Shown here piece by piece: positions 39,683 to 48,383 of a stretch of 64,000 nucleotides of DNA (within the stretch, counting starts at the first letter, position 1; each line of letters starts with the position of its first letter). This stretch comes from Pseudomonadota bacterium (GTDB lineage Bacteria; Desulfobacterota; Desulfovibrionia; Desulfovibrionales; Desulfovibrionaceae): contig JAEYOJ010000045.1 of assembly GCA_023411815.1 (NCBI GenBank), forward strand, positions 22,787-86,786. Reading direction: 5' to 3'. Below the pieces are notes generated by a model. The model did not search any database, was not told where the DNA came from, and worked only from the letters and a program-made list of their open reading frames with translations. The translations under genes were made by a program, and so were the position numbers.

Positions 39683-40942
39683 TCACACGATCACCTCTCG
39701 CGGCCGCACGTCGGCGATGACGAAGCCGCTCTGGGGCATGGTCGGCATGCGGGTCATGCTGACCGTCAGGTCCTGCTGCGGGACGATGTAGTCCATGGAC
39801 ATGACCAGGAGGCGCACGGCCTCCTTCATCAGTTCGATGGTGATCCACTCCCCGGGGCAGCGGTGGTTCTCGAAAAAGTCGCCGCCGCCCTGGGAGATGA
39901 AGTTGAAGGGGCTTCCGTCCCAGGTGAGGAAGCGCTCCGGCCGGAACGTCTCCGGGTCGTCCCAGACCCTGGGATCGTGATCCGTGCCGTAAAGGTCCAG
40001 GAGCGCCCTGGCCCCTGCCGGGAAGTGGTAGCCCCGCCAGTCGAAGGGTTTGCTCACGCGCGCGGCGACAAATGGGAAGAAGGGATAGAAGCGCCGGACC
40101 TCCTGGACGAACAGCTCCAGCTCCCGGTCTTTTTGCCGGACCAGCCTGCGCCGCCAGTCCGGGTATTCGTAAAGGGCCAATGCCGCGAAGGTCACGAAAC
40201 GCGCCACGGCCACCGTGGGCCGCAGGATATTGATCACCTCCACGGCCGCGATGCGCGTCTCCAGCGGCTTGCCGTCGAGTTCCCGGTGGAAGGCGACCGT
40301 ACGCAGCGCGCTGCCCTCGGGGGGATTCAGCCTGCCGTCGCGCACGGCCTCTATGATTCCGCCGATCCAGCCCTCGGCCCGCTTGCGGGCCAGCCGGCCC
40401 TTCCAGTGCCGCGGCCCGACCGCGCCCGTATCGTCGATCATGGCCGCGAAGTCCTGCGTGCGTCTGCGGACATCGGATTCCTTCAATGGAACGCCGGTCC
40501 AGGCGCACACGGCCCGGCACATGATCTCCCTGGCCGCATCGAGGAGCACGACGCGGCCCTTCTCGGCCCACCTGGGCAGGGCGGCGCGCCACTCTACGGA
40601 CATGATCCGCACCAGGCAGTCTATGGACTCGGCCGACATGAGCGACATGAACATGGCCTTGCGGTGCCGGTGCGCCTCGCCGTCCATGCCCTGCACGCCG
40701 CCCTGGCCGAACAGGGTCTTCTGCACCCGCAGAGGGGCGCCGCCCTTGCGCTGGAAATAGCGCTGGTCGTAGAAGACCTGGGCCGCCTCGGGACCGCGCA
40801 TGCACACGGTCTTCTGGAGCATGAGCCTCGTCTGGAAGACGTCGCTGCCCAGGCGCTCGCAGCGCTTGCCGATGAACTCGTACCCGTCGCGGAACAACGC
40901 CAGCGTGCTCTCCGGCATTTTGTCGCGGGGAATGCTCGGCAT
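39683..40942 (-). CDS. CYP152-type cytochrome P450 fatty-acid peroxygenase
   Basis: A 419-residue heme-thiolate enzyme. It matches the H2O2-driven fatty-acid hydroxylases of the P450-BSbeta/SPalpha group: the heme ligand is Cys362 in ENHRCPGEWITIELMKEA, and the active-site Arg241-Pro242 pair (NILRPTVAVARF) that binds the substrate carboxylate is present. Both lie within one residue of the positions I remember for P450-BSbeta. The usual acid-alcohol pair of oxygenase P450s is absent, as expected. No redox partner is needed, which suits an anaerobe. ATG at 40942 has AGGAGG 12 bases upstream, a little far. It lies 56 bases downstream of the catalase gene, so the two are probably co-transcribed. 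Confidence 0.9.
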   Translation of the reverse strand: MPSIPRDKMPESTLALFRDGYEFIGKRCERLGSDVFQTRLMLQKTVCMRGPEAAQVFYDQRYFQRKGGAPLRVQKTLFGQGGVQGMDGEAHRHRKAMFMSLMSAESIDCLVRIMSVEWRAALPRWAEKGRVVLLDAAREIMCRAVCAWTGVPLKESDVRRRTQDFAAMIDDTGAVGPRHWKGRLARKRAEGWIGGIIEAVRDGRLNPPEGSALRTVAFHRELDGKPLETRIAAVEVINILRPTVAVARFVTFAALALYEYPDWRRRLVRQKDRELELFVQEVRRFYPFFPFVAARVSKPFDWRGYHFPAGARALLDLYGTDHDPRVWDDPETFRPERFLTWDGSPFNFISQGGGDFFENHRCPGEWITIELMKEAVRLLVMSMDYIVPQQDLTVSMTRMPTMPQSGFVIADVRPREVIV

Positions 40943-40998
40943 GGGGGTTCATCGCCTCCTGTGTAAGAAGTCCACACGAACTGAAAGGGCGGCCCGAC

Positions 40999-43134
40999 TT
41001 AGGCCGGCACCTGGTCCTTCTCCTCCCTTTCCCAGTGGCGATGCTGGGCGATGGCCTCCACGAAGGCCTTGAGGAATGCGTCCATGTCCACCGGGCCGCA
41101 GGCGCTGACGACGCCTTTGTCCGCGGCGATCTGCCCGCACTTGCCCAGTTCGGCGAAGGCGACGCCCTTGATGTCCGAGGCCTGGAGCAGCTCGATGCCT
41201 TCGGTCAGGGCCGCGATGGGCTTGCAGTGCTTGAAGGCCTCGTTGATGAAGTGGACGGCCTCGCCGTGGGTCTTCAGGGTTTCCACGCTGTCCTTGCCGC
41301 CGGGGATGTAGAGCGCGTCGAAGAGCACCGAGGCCGTGGACACGTAGTGCTTGTCCACCTCGACCTCCTGGCCGTCCAGGCTCTTCAGCTTGCCGAGGAA
41401 CATGGACACGATCTTGGCGTGCACCCCGGCCTTCTCGAGGCCCTCCATGACCAGGGACAATTCGTCGTGGTTGTAGCCGTCGGCCGCCAGGATGGCCACG
41501 CGCCGGCTTTTGGCCGTCCTGACCGTGTCCGCCATGCTCACGGCCGGCGAGTTCTTGGTCAGCTTGACTCCATTGGACTCGGACGGAGGCCGCACGCCGA
41601 TGCCCATGGCCACCTGCCTGGCCAGGTCGCCGTCGACCTGGCTGAACAGCCCGACCATGCGCTCGCGGATGGCCATGGTCTCGACCTTGCCCAGCTCGAA
41701 GTGGGCCGCGTTCACCAGGTGCTTCTTCTCGGTCATGGACAGGCTGTTCCAGAACAGCTTGGCCTGACTGAAATAGTCCCGGAAGCTCTCGCTGCGGTTG
41801 CGGATCTTCCTGCCCTCGACTTTCTCCGTGTAATGCACGTAGCCGCCCTCTTCGGCCGGGGCGGGCTTGGGGTGGCCGCCGTCGAGCGAGTTGGGGAAGT
41901 AGTTGACGCGGCCCTTGTTGATGGCCTGCCGGTGGTAGGCCTTGCGCTGGTTGTTGTGCACCGGCGCCAGCGGCCGATTGATGGGGATCTCGTGGAAGTT
42001 GGGGCCGCCCAGACGGATGATCTGCGTGTCGTGGTAGGAGAAGAGGCGACCCTGCAGGAGCGGGTCGTTGGTCACGTCGATGCCGCGCACGAGGTTGCCG
42101 GGATGGAAGGCCACCTGCTCGGTCTCGGCGAAGAAGTTGTCCGGGTTGCGGTTCAGGACCATCCTGCCGATGATCTTCACCGGCACGTCCTCCTCGGGCC
42201 AGATCTTGGTCGGGTCGAGCACGTCGAAATCGAACTTGAACTCGTCGTTCTCGTCGATCATCTGCACCCCGAACTCGTACTCTGGGTAGTCGCCCATCTC
42301 GATGGATTCCCACAGGTCGCGGCGCAGGAAATCCGGGTCCTTGCCGGCGATCTTCTGTGCCTCGTCCCAGACCAGCGAGTGCATGCCGTACTTCGGCTTC
42401 CAGTGGAACTTCACGAAGCGGGCCTTGCCCTGCGCATTGACGAAACGGAAGGTGTTGACCCCGAAGCCTTCCATCATGCGGTAGCTCCTGTGGATGCCCC
42501 GGTCGGACAAAAGCCACATGATCATGTGCATGGACTCGGGCATGAGCGAGATGAAGTCCCAGAAGTTGTCGTGGGCGGCCGAGGCCTGCGGCATGTGATG
42601 ATGCGGCTCGGGCTGGATGGAGTGCACGAGGTCCGGGAACTTGATTGCGTCGTGGATGAAGAAGATCGGGATGTCGTTGCCCACGAGGTCGTAGTTGCCC
42701 TCGTCGGTGTAGAACTTGGTGGCGAAGCCGCGCACGTCGCGCACCGTGTCGGCCGAACCCTTGCTGCCCACGACCTGCGAGAAGCGCACGAAGACCGGCG
42801 TCTTCTTGCCCGCCTCGGACAGGAAGCTGGCCATGGTATACTCGCCCATGGGCTCGTAGCACTCGAAATAGCCATGTGCGGCCGAGCCGCGCGCGTGCAC
42901 GACCCGCTCCGGGATGGGCTCGTGGTCGAAGTGGGTCAGTTTCTCGCGGAAATGGAAGTCCTCCATGAGCGTGGGACCGCGCTCCCCTGCCTTGAGGGAG
43001 TCGTCGGTGTGGCTCAGCCGCACGCCCTGGTTGGTGGTCAGGTACTGACCCGAGGAATCCTCCCTATGCTGCTCAAGGTCCTTGTCCTTGCTGTGCTCAT
43101 CCAGAATGACCTTGTCCTTGCGCCGTTCGCTCAT
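40999..43134 (-). CDS. katE: Large-subunit catalase (KatE/HPII type)
   Basis: A 711-residue clade 2 monofunctional catalase that turns H2O2 into water and oxygen. The distal His lies in PERVVHARGSAAHGYFECYE, the Asn in LVGNDIPIFFIHDAIKFPDL, and the proximal Tyr ligand in GRLFSYHDTQIIRLGGPNF. The C-terminal 160 residues form the extra flavodoxin/DJ-1-like domain (SRRVAILAADGYNHDELSLV, ALYIPGGKDSVETL) that defines large catalases. ATG at 43134 has GGAGG upstream. It is followed by a peroxide-using P450 gene. Confidence 0.97.
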   Translation of the reverse strand: MSERRKDKVILDEHSKDKDLEQHREDSSGQYLTTNQGVRLSHTDDSLKAGERGPTLMEDFHFREKLTHFDHEPIPERVVHARGSAAHGYFECYEPMGEYTMASFLSEAGKKTPVFVRFSQVVGSKGSADTVRDVRGFATKFYTDEGNYDLVGNDIPIFFIHDAIKFPDLVHSIQPEPHHHMPQASAAHDNFWDFISLMPESMHMIMWLLSDRGIHRSYRMMEGFGVNTFRFVNAQGKARFVKFHWKPKYGMHSLVWDEAQKIAGKDPDFLRRDLWESIEMGDYPEYEFGVQMIDENDEFKFDFDVLDPTKIWPEEDVPVKIIGRMVLNRNPDNFFAETEQVAFHPGNLVRGIDVTNDPLLQGRLFSYHDTQIIRLGGPNFHEIPINRPLAPVHNNQRKAYHRQAINKGRVNYFPNSLDGGHPKPAPAEEGGYVHYTEKVEGRKIRNRSESFRDYFSQAKLFWNSLSMTEKKHLVNAAHFELGKVETMAIRERMVGLFSQVDGDLARQVAMGIGVRPPSESNGVKLTKNSPAVSMADTVRTAKSRRVAILAADGYNHDELSLVMEGLEKAGVHAKIVSMFLGKLKSLDGQEVEVDKHYVSTASVLFDALYIPGGKDSVETLKTHGEAVHFINEAFKHCKPIAALTEGIELLQASDIKGVAFAELGKCGQIAADKGVVSACGPVDMDAFLKAFVEAIAQHRHWEREEKDQVPA

Positions 43135-43352
43135 GCTGCCTCCTTGTTCGGCCCGCCGCCCGCGGATCGCAGGAGATTCCGGCTTGGGCCCTATTACTAG
43201 GCATAAGCAATCTTCAAAATCGTGAGCAAGGATTATCGAGCCTGAAGGATAAAACTCCGGACAGAACCGGAGCGGACTCGCTCCCCGGCACGCGTGTTTG
43301 AACTGTGCCGCACAACCGTGTTATCCTGGTGCATCATAAGGGGAGGAAACAC

Positions 43353-44318
43353 ATGGCCAGTACGCCCAGATACCTGAGTCTTTTCGGCAGCGGCGAGCTT
43401 GCGCGGCGGGCCGAGCAGGCCGTCGCCCGCCTGTCCGAATGCCGCATGTGCCCGCGCGACTGCGCCGTGGACCGCCTGCGCGGTGAGCTGGGCGTATGCC
43501 GCACGGGCCGCCATGCCCAGGTGGCCAGCTGGAACCTGCACTTCGGCGAGGAGGCCCCGCTGGTGGGCAAGATGGGCTCGGGCACCATCTTCTTCGCCCA
43601 GTGCAACCTGAGCTGCGTCTTCTGCCAGAACTGGGACATCAGCCATCCGGGCGAGGAATTCCCCGTGGCTGGCCCCGAGCGCCTCGCCCAGATCATGTTG
43701 GATTTGCAGGCCGAAGGCGCGGCCAACATCAATTTCGTCTCGCCCTCGCATGTCGCGGCCCAGATCCTGGAGGCCCTGCCCATGGCCGTGGAGCGCGGTC
43801 TGGCCGTGCCGCTGGTCTACAATTCCGGCGGCTACGACAGCCTGGAGACCCTGCGCCTGCTGGACGGCGTGGTGGACATCTACATGCCCGACGCAAAGTT
43901 CTGGGACCCGGAAACGGCCAGGAAGCTCTGCGGAGCCAGGGACTACCCGGAGCGCGCCCGCGAGGCCGTCGCCGAGATGCACCGCCAGGTGGGCGACCTG
44001 CGCCTGGACGGCACGGGAATGGCCCGCGAGGGGCTGCTCGTGCGCCATCTGGTCATGCCCGAGGGGCTTGCCGGCACGGCCGAGTGGATGCGCTTCATCG
44101 CCGGGCTGTCCAAGGACACCTACGTCAACGTCATGGAGCAGTACCGGCCCTGCGGCAAGGCCTGCGCCATGCCGGGCATCGACCGCGCCGTGAGCGCGAA
44201 GGAGTGCAGCGAGGCCAAGCAAATGGCCCTGGACGCGGGTCTGATGCGCCTGGACGACCGTTGCGGCGATGCGGCGCAAAAGCTCCTGGAGCGGCTCATG
44301 AATATCCAGGGAGGTTGA
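43353..44318 (+). CDS. Radical SAM protein related to PFL-activating enzymes
   Basis: A 321-residue protein of the family often annotated as PflA-like or AmmeMemoRadiSam-associated. The radical SAM motif is AQCNLSCVFCQNWDISHPGE. An additional N-terminal cysteine group CRMCPRDCAVDRLRGELGVC suggests a second iron-sulfur cluster. MEQYRPCGKACAMPGIDRAV near the end is also typical. The target is unknown. ATG at 43353 has GGGAGG; the frame is open back to 43305. It is followed at 16 bases by a small membrane protein gene. Confidence 0.85.
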   Translation: MASTPRYLSLFGSGELARRAEQAVARLSECRMCPRDCAVDRLRGELGVCRTGRHAQVASWNLHFGEEAPLVGKMGSGTIFFAQCNLSCVFCQNWDISHPGEEFPVAGPERLAQIMLDLQAEGAANINFVSPSHVAAQILEALPMAVERGLAVPLVYNSGGYDSLETLRLLDGVVDIYMPDAKFWDPETARKLCGARDYPERAREAVAEMHRQVGDLRLDGTGMAREGLLVRHLVMPEGLAGTAEWMRFIAGLSKDTYVNVMEQYRPCGKACAMPGIDRAVSAKECSEAKQMALDAGLMRLDDRCGDAAQKLLERLMNIQGG

Positions 44319-44334
44319 ACGCAAAGGAGGGCAA

Positions 44335-44568
44335 ATGCGCATCCCGCCCCTGAACGACACATACAGGCTGCGCTGCAACGTGGGACGCGGCGAGGCCGTG
44401 GCCCGCATCTTCGTGGGGCTTGCAATCCTCGGGGCCGGCGTCTATTTCCAGACCTGGCTCGGGCTTATCGGACTGGCGCCGCTCGTGACCGGACTCCTCA
44501 AGTGGTGCCCGCTGTACCGTTTGCTCGGAGTGAGCACCTGTGCTCCCCGCGGCAAATGGGACGCATAG
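44335..44568 (+). CDS. Small DUF2892-type membrane protein
   Basis: A 77-residue protein with two transmembrane helices (VARIFVGLAILGAGVYF and WLGLIGLAPLVTGLLKWC). The end WCPLYRLLGVSTC matches the DUF2892/YgaP membrane module, including a conserved cysteine in the second helix and one near the C-terminus; such cysteines have been linked to sulfur chemistry when fused to rhodanese. Here no rhodanese domain is attached. ATG at 44335 has AAGGAGG upstream. It lies 16 bases from the radical SAM gene. Confidence 0.78.
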   Translation: MRIPPLNDTYRLRCNVGRGEAVARIFVGLAILGAGVYFQTWLGLIGLAPLVTGLLKWCPLYRLLGVSTCAPRGKWDA

Positions 44569-44629
44569 CCTCGCCATTTTCTCTGCATGCCATAGACAAT
44601 ACGGGGTCAGGACCCTGGAGGGCGGGAGC

Positions 44630-47344
44630 ATGGACGAACAGCGCACCCTGGTCGGCAAGCTTGCGGCCATGGCCGGCCGTGGCGATAAACCGGCGATCAT
44701 CGCCTTCGGCGAAAAGGATGCCGAAACCATCAGCTTCGCCGAGCTCGACAGGCGCACGGGCCGCGTGGCCGCGGCCTTCGTTGCGCGCGGGCTGGAAAAA
44801 CAAGCGGTGGTGGCCTTCATGGCCGAACCCTCGCCGGCCTTCATGGTCGCGGCCCTGGGCGCGATCCGTGCCGGACTGGTGGTCTGTCCCATGGACGCGC
44901 AGCTCTCGGGCGGAGCCCTGGAGCACGTGCTGCAGGACAGCGGCGCGGCGATCGTCTTCGCGGACCGGGAACGCGCGGAAAAGCTGCGCGCCCACGGCAA
45001 GACCCCGGAAATCGCACTGCTCGACGCGCCCGAAAGCGAGCCGAAATCCCTGGCGGCCCTCATGGCCGGAGCCTCGGATCGGGACGTGCCGCCCTTCGCT
45101 CCCGCCGACCTGGACGACACGGCCGCGCTCTTCTACACCTCCGGCACCACCGGCCGTCCCAAGGGCGTGCCCCTGACCCACGGCAACATCTCCGCCCAGC
45201 TGCAGGCCCTCGTGGATATGCGCATATTCAATAGCGAAGACCGCATGCTCACGCCCCTGCCGATGCACCACGTCTATCCGTTCGTACTCGGCTTTTTCTT
45301 CCCACTCAGCTTCGGCATGCCGGTCATCCTGCCCTACGGCCTGACCGGGCCCGAGCTCGTGCGCGCCATGAGCCAAGGACAGGTCTCGGTCATCGCCGGC
45401 GTGCCCAGGCTGTACAAGGCCCTGGTGGACGGCATCGAGGCCAAGGTCAAGGCCTCCGGCGCCTTCGCCCGCCTGATCTTCGGCCTTCTGCTCGGCCTGT
45501 CCATCGGCGTGTACAGGCGCACGGGCATACGCCTGGGCAAGACCCTGTTCGGTTCCCTGAACCGCCGCCTGGGCGGACGGGTGCGCTTCCTGGCCTCGGG
45601 CGGCTCGCTGCTGGACCCGGACCTCGGCTGGAAGCTGGAAGGCCTGGGCCTGCCCGTGGCCATCGGCTACGGGCTCACGGAAACCTCGCCGCTCTTGGCT
45701 TCCAAGCAGCTCGACTCACGCGAGATGGACAGCGCCGGCGTGCCCCTGCCGGGGGTGGAGCTGCGTATCGGCAAGCCCCCCCGCGAGCTGGGCGGCGACG
45801 AGGAGGCCCGCGCGTGCGCAGGAGGCGAGATCCAGGCTCGCGGCCCCGGCGTGTTCAAGGGCTACCTGCACCTGCCGGACAAGACCGCCGAGGCGTTCAC
45901 CGAGGACGGCTGGTTCCGCACCGGCGACCTGGGCTGCATCGACGACAAGGGCATCCTGCGCCTCACGGGCCGCGCCTCCACGCTCATCGTGACCCAGGGC
46001 GGCGAGAACGTGCAGCCCGACGAGGTAGAGGAAGCCTGCGAGACCCACGAGTACATCCGCGAGTGCGGCGTGGTGGAGCGCGGCGGCAACCTGGCCGCCC
46101 TGGTTGTGCCGGACCTGAACGCCCTGCGCAAGGCCGGCGAGAGCGACCTGCGCGAAGCCGTGCGCCGCGCCCTGGCCGAGATCGGCAAGCGGTTGCCCTC
46201 CTACAAGCGGCTGGCGGACTTCGCCCTCACCCGCGAGCCTCTGCCGCGCACCCGCCTGGGCAAGATCCGCCGGCACATCCTGGAGCAGCTCTTCGACCGC
46301 GCCAAGAGCGGCGACGCCGAGGCCATGGGCCCGGCAGGCCCCATGGACGTCTCGGACATGGGCCCCGACGATCAACGGTTGCTGGAGAACGAGGCGGCGC
46401 GCACGGTCTGGCTGTGGCTGGCCGAGCGCTTCCCCGACCGCCGGCTGACCCCGGACACGAGCCCGTCCATGGACCTGGGCATCGACTCCCTGGAATGGCT
46501 CAACGTGACCATGGTCATCCGCGAGCGCACCGGCGTGGACCTGACCGAGGAGGCCATCGGCCGCATCGAGACCGTACGCGACCTTCTGTCCGAGGTTCGC
46601 GGCCACGCCAGCCAGGAGCAGGCCGGCCCGGTGGCCGACCCCATCGAGCAGCCCCTGGAGGTGCTCAGCGACACGCAGAAGCGCTGGCTAAAGCCCCTGC
46701 CCAGATCCAAGCGCGTACTGGCGCTGCTCATGTCCCTGTTCGTCAAGACCGTCTTCTACGGATTCTTCCGCCTGCGGGTCAGCGGCCGGGAAAACGTTCC
46801 CACCAAGGGCCCGTTCGTCATCGCGCCCAACCACGAGAGCTTCCTGGACGCCTTCGCCGTCGCGGCCGCGCTGGGCTACCGCCGCACGCGGCTCATGTAC
46901 TGGGCGGGCTGGACCGGCATCGCCTTCCGCAACACGTTCTTCCGCTTCGTCAGCCGCCTGGGCCAGGCCGTGCCCATCGACCCGACCTCCGGCATACGCG
47001 CCAGCCTAGCCTTCGCCGCCGCGGTCCTGTCCAGGGGCGACTCGCTGGGCTGGTTCCCCGAGGGTCGGCGAACGCGCGACGGATACCTGCAGGCCTTCAA
47101 GCCGGGCCTGGGCATGGTCCTGGCGCGCTACCCGGCCACGGTGGTGCCCGTTGCCATCAACGGCGCCTACGAGGCCATGCCGCCAAACAAAGCCTTTCCA
47201 CGCTTGTTCACGCCCATCAGCCTGACCTTCGGCAAGCCCATGACGCCGCATGAACTCATGGCTCGTGGCAAGGGCAACACCGATGCCGAGCGCATGATGG
47301 ACGGCCTGCGTCAGGTCGTAAAGGAGCTGGGCAATCTGGAGTAG
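44630..47344 (+). CDS. Fusion of acyl-AMP ligase, acyl-carrier domain and PlsC acyltransferase
   Basis: A 904-residue multifunctional enzyme. Residues about 1-570 form an AMP-binding acyl ligase (ATP loop FYTSGTTGRPKGVPLTHGNI near 168-187; GYGLTETSPLL; GWFRTGDLGCID; terminal Lys in TRLGKIRR). Residues about 590-665 form a carrier domain with the phosphopantetheine site LGIDSLEWLN. From about 690 comes a PlsC-like acyltransferase with NHESFLDAF and FPEGRRTRDG. It resembles the E. coli Aas idea (acyl-ACP synthetase plus acyltransferase), but with the domains in the opposite order and with its own carrier. It likely recycles fatty acids or lysolipids into phospholipid. ATG at 44630 has GGGAG upstream. 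Confidence 0.9.
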   Translation: MDEQRTLVGKLAAMAGRGDKPAIIAFGEKDAETISFAELDRRTGRVAAAFVARGLEKQAVVAFMAEPSPAFMVAALGAIRAGLVVCPMDAQLSGGALEHVLQDSGAAIVFADRERAEKLRAHGKTPEIALLDAPESEPKSLAALMAGASDRDVPPFAPADLDDTAALFYTSGTTGRPKGVPLTHGNISAQLQALVDMRIFNSEDRMLTPLPMHHVYPFVLGFFFPLSFGMPVILPYGLTGPELVRAMSQGQVSVIAGVPRLYKALVDGIEAKVKASGAFARLIFGLLLGLSIGVYRRTGIRLGKTLFGSLNRRLGGRVRFLASGGSLLDPDLGWKLEGLGLPVAIGYGLTETSPLLASKQLDSREMDSAGVPLPGVELRIGKPPRELGGDEEARACAGGEIQARGPGVFKGYLHLPDKTAEAFTEDGWFRTGDLGCIDDKGILRLTGRASTLIVTQGGENVQPDEVEEACETHEYIRECGVVERGGNLAALVVPDLNALRKAGESDLREAVRRALAEIGKRLPSYKRLADFALTREPLPRTRLGKIRRHILEQLFDRAKSGDAEAMGPAGPMDVSDMGPDDQRLLENEAARTVWLWLAERFPDRRLTPDTSPSMDLGIDSLEWLNVTMVIRERTGVDLTEEAIGRIETVRDLLSEVRGHASQEQAGPVADPIEQPLEVLSDTQKRWLKPLPRSKRVLALLMSLFVKTVFYGFFRLRVSGRENVPTKGPFVIAPNHESFLDAFAVAAALGYRRTRLMYWAGWTGIAFRNTFFRFVSRLGQAVPIDPTSGIRASLAFAAAVLSRGDSLGWFPEGRRTRDGYLQAFKPGLGMVLARYPATVVPVAINGAYEAMPPNKAFPRLFTPISLTFGKPMTPHELMARGKGNTDAERMMDGLRQVVKELGNLE

Positions 47345-47362
47345 ATTAGTGCGTGCGTGAAT

Positions 47363-47435
47363 CGAGAGAGGGCGTCGCCCTCCCTCGAGCTCTCACCCAC
47401 CAAGGGCCGCGGGCCCTTGGAACCCACATTTTTTG
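47363..47435 (+). repeat. Family-A double-hairpin element, copy 6 (terminator-like)
   Basis: CGAGAGAGGGC/GCCCTCCCTCG (47363-47387), then TCACCCA, then CCAAGGGCC/GGCCCTTGG (47400-47420) and ACCCACATTTTTTGC. A good intrinsic terminator for the acyl ligase fusion gene. Confidence 0.75.
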
Positions 47436-47467
47436 CTGGGTGCAATGTGATGTTTCACGAATAAAAT

Positions 47468-47530
47468 GCGGGGTCCAGGGGAATCATTCCCCTGGTGGGT
47501 AGGGTCTGGGGAGGGCAAGACCCTTCCCAG
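47468..47530 (-). repeat. Family-A double-hairpin element, copy 7
   Basis: Inverted relative to copy 6: GCGGGGTCCAGGGGA ... TCCCCTGGTGGGTAGGG, then a GGGGAGGGC/CCCTTCCC hairpin. Unlike other copies it is not downstream of a minus-strand gene; it lies upstream of the shikimate kinase gene. Confidence 0.7.
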
Positions 47531-47571
47531 CTCTTCGCCAGCTCTTACAAGACTCGCCAGGAGGTGCGGCC

Positions 47572-48195
47572 ATGAAGCCCAAGGTTTTCATCAATAAGAA
47601 GACAGAGGTACAGGATGCCGACAAGGTCTCCGTGTACGACTACAGCAGCTTCGTGCGGCCCAGCCCCGACGCCCGGCCGGCGAACCTCTTCCTGGTGGGT
47701 TTGCGCGGCAGCGGCAAGAGCACCCTGGGCCGCGCGGCGGCCGAAAGGGCCGGCATGACCTTCGTGGACACGGACCTGCTGGTGGAGGACAAGGCCGGCA
47801 AGTCCATCGCGGCCATCGTCTCCGAGGGCGGCTGGGAAGCTTTCCGCGACCTGGAGAGTCAGGCTTTGGTCGAGGTCTGCGGCCGCACGGGGCAGATCGT
47901 GGCCACGGGCGGCGGCATGGTCCTGCGCGCCGAGAACCGCCAGCGCATGCGCGAGTGCGGCAAGACGCTCTACCTCATGGCCGACGTGCCCCTGCTGGCC
48001 GCGCGGCTGGCCGACGACCCGGACCTGGCCCGCAGGCCGGCCCTGAGCGACAGCCCCATGATCGAGGAGCTGCGCCGCACCCTGACCGAGCGCGAGCCTC
48101 TGTACATGGAAATCATGGACGGCCTGCTGCAGGCCCGTAAGTCTTTGGAAGAGCTGGTGGAAGACATCATGGAGCGCCTGCCGCTGATGGCTTGA
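47572..48195 (+). CDS. Shikimate kinase with N-terminal extension
   Basis: A 207-residue kinase that phosphorylates shikimate at the 3-hydroxyl in the chorismate pathway. Walker A is LVGLRGSGKSTLGRAAAER. Substrate-binding residues are DTD (FVDTDLLVEDKAG), FRDLESQAL and the ATGGGMVLR loop; LTEREPLYMEI is the usual C-terminal Arg/Tyr block. About 35 residues precede the fold (MKPKVFINKKTEVQDADKVS and onward), which is unusual. ATG at 47572 has AGGAGG. No other aromatic pathway gene is adjacent. A close relative acting on another small molecule cannot be excluded. Confidence 0.85.
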   Translation: MKPKVFINKKTEVQDADKVSVYDYSSFVRPSPDARPANLFLVGLRGSGKSTLGRAAAERAGMTFVDTDLLVEDKAGKSIAAIVSEGGWEAFRDLESQALVEVCGRTGQIVATGGGMVLRAENRQRMRECGKTLYLMADVPLLAARLADDPDLARRPALSDSPMIEELRRTLTEREPLYMEIMDGLLQARKSLEELVEDIMERLPLMA

Positions 48196-48383
48196 GGTGA
48201 GGCGAAGACTTTTTCGGGCAGGCCGCTGTCGATGGATCAGGCAGGGAGAAACGCACAATCAGAGGCCTGGGCGTCGATGAAAATGGCGGAGGCTGGATCG
48301 GCCACCCGACAGCCCGCAGGCCAAGAGGATAACCGCCGAATGCCAGGGGATGCCGGGTTCCGGCCTGCTGGCGCTGCGACGAT

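Noticed and set aside
41035..43200. A 721-codon open frame on the plus strand opposite the catalase gene
   Set aside because: Antisense to katE, with low-complexity Val/His/Leu composition and no recognisable domain.
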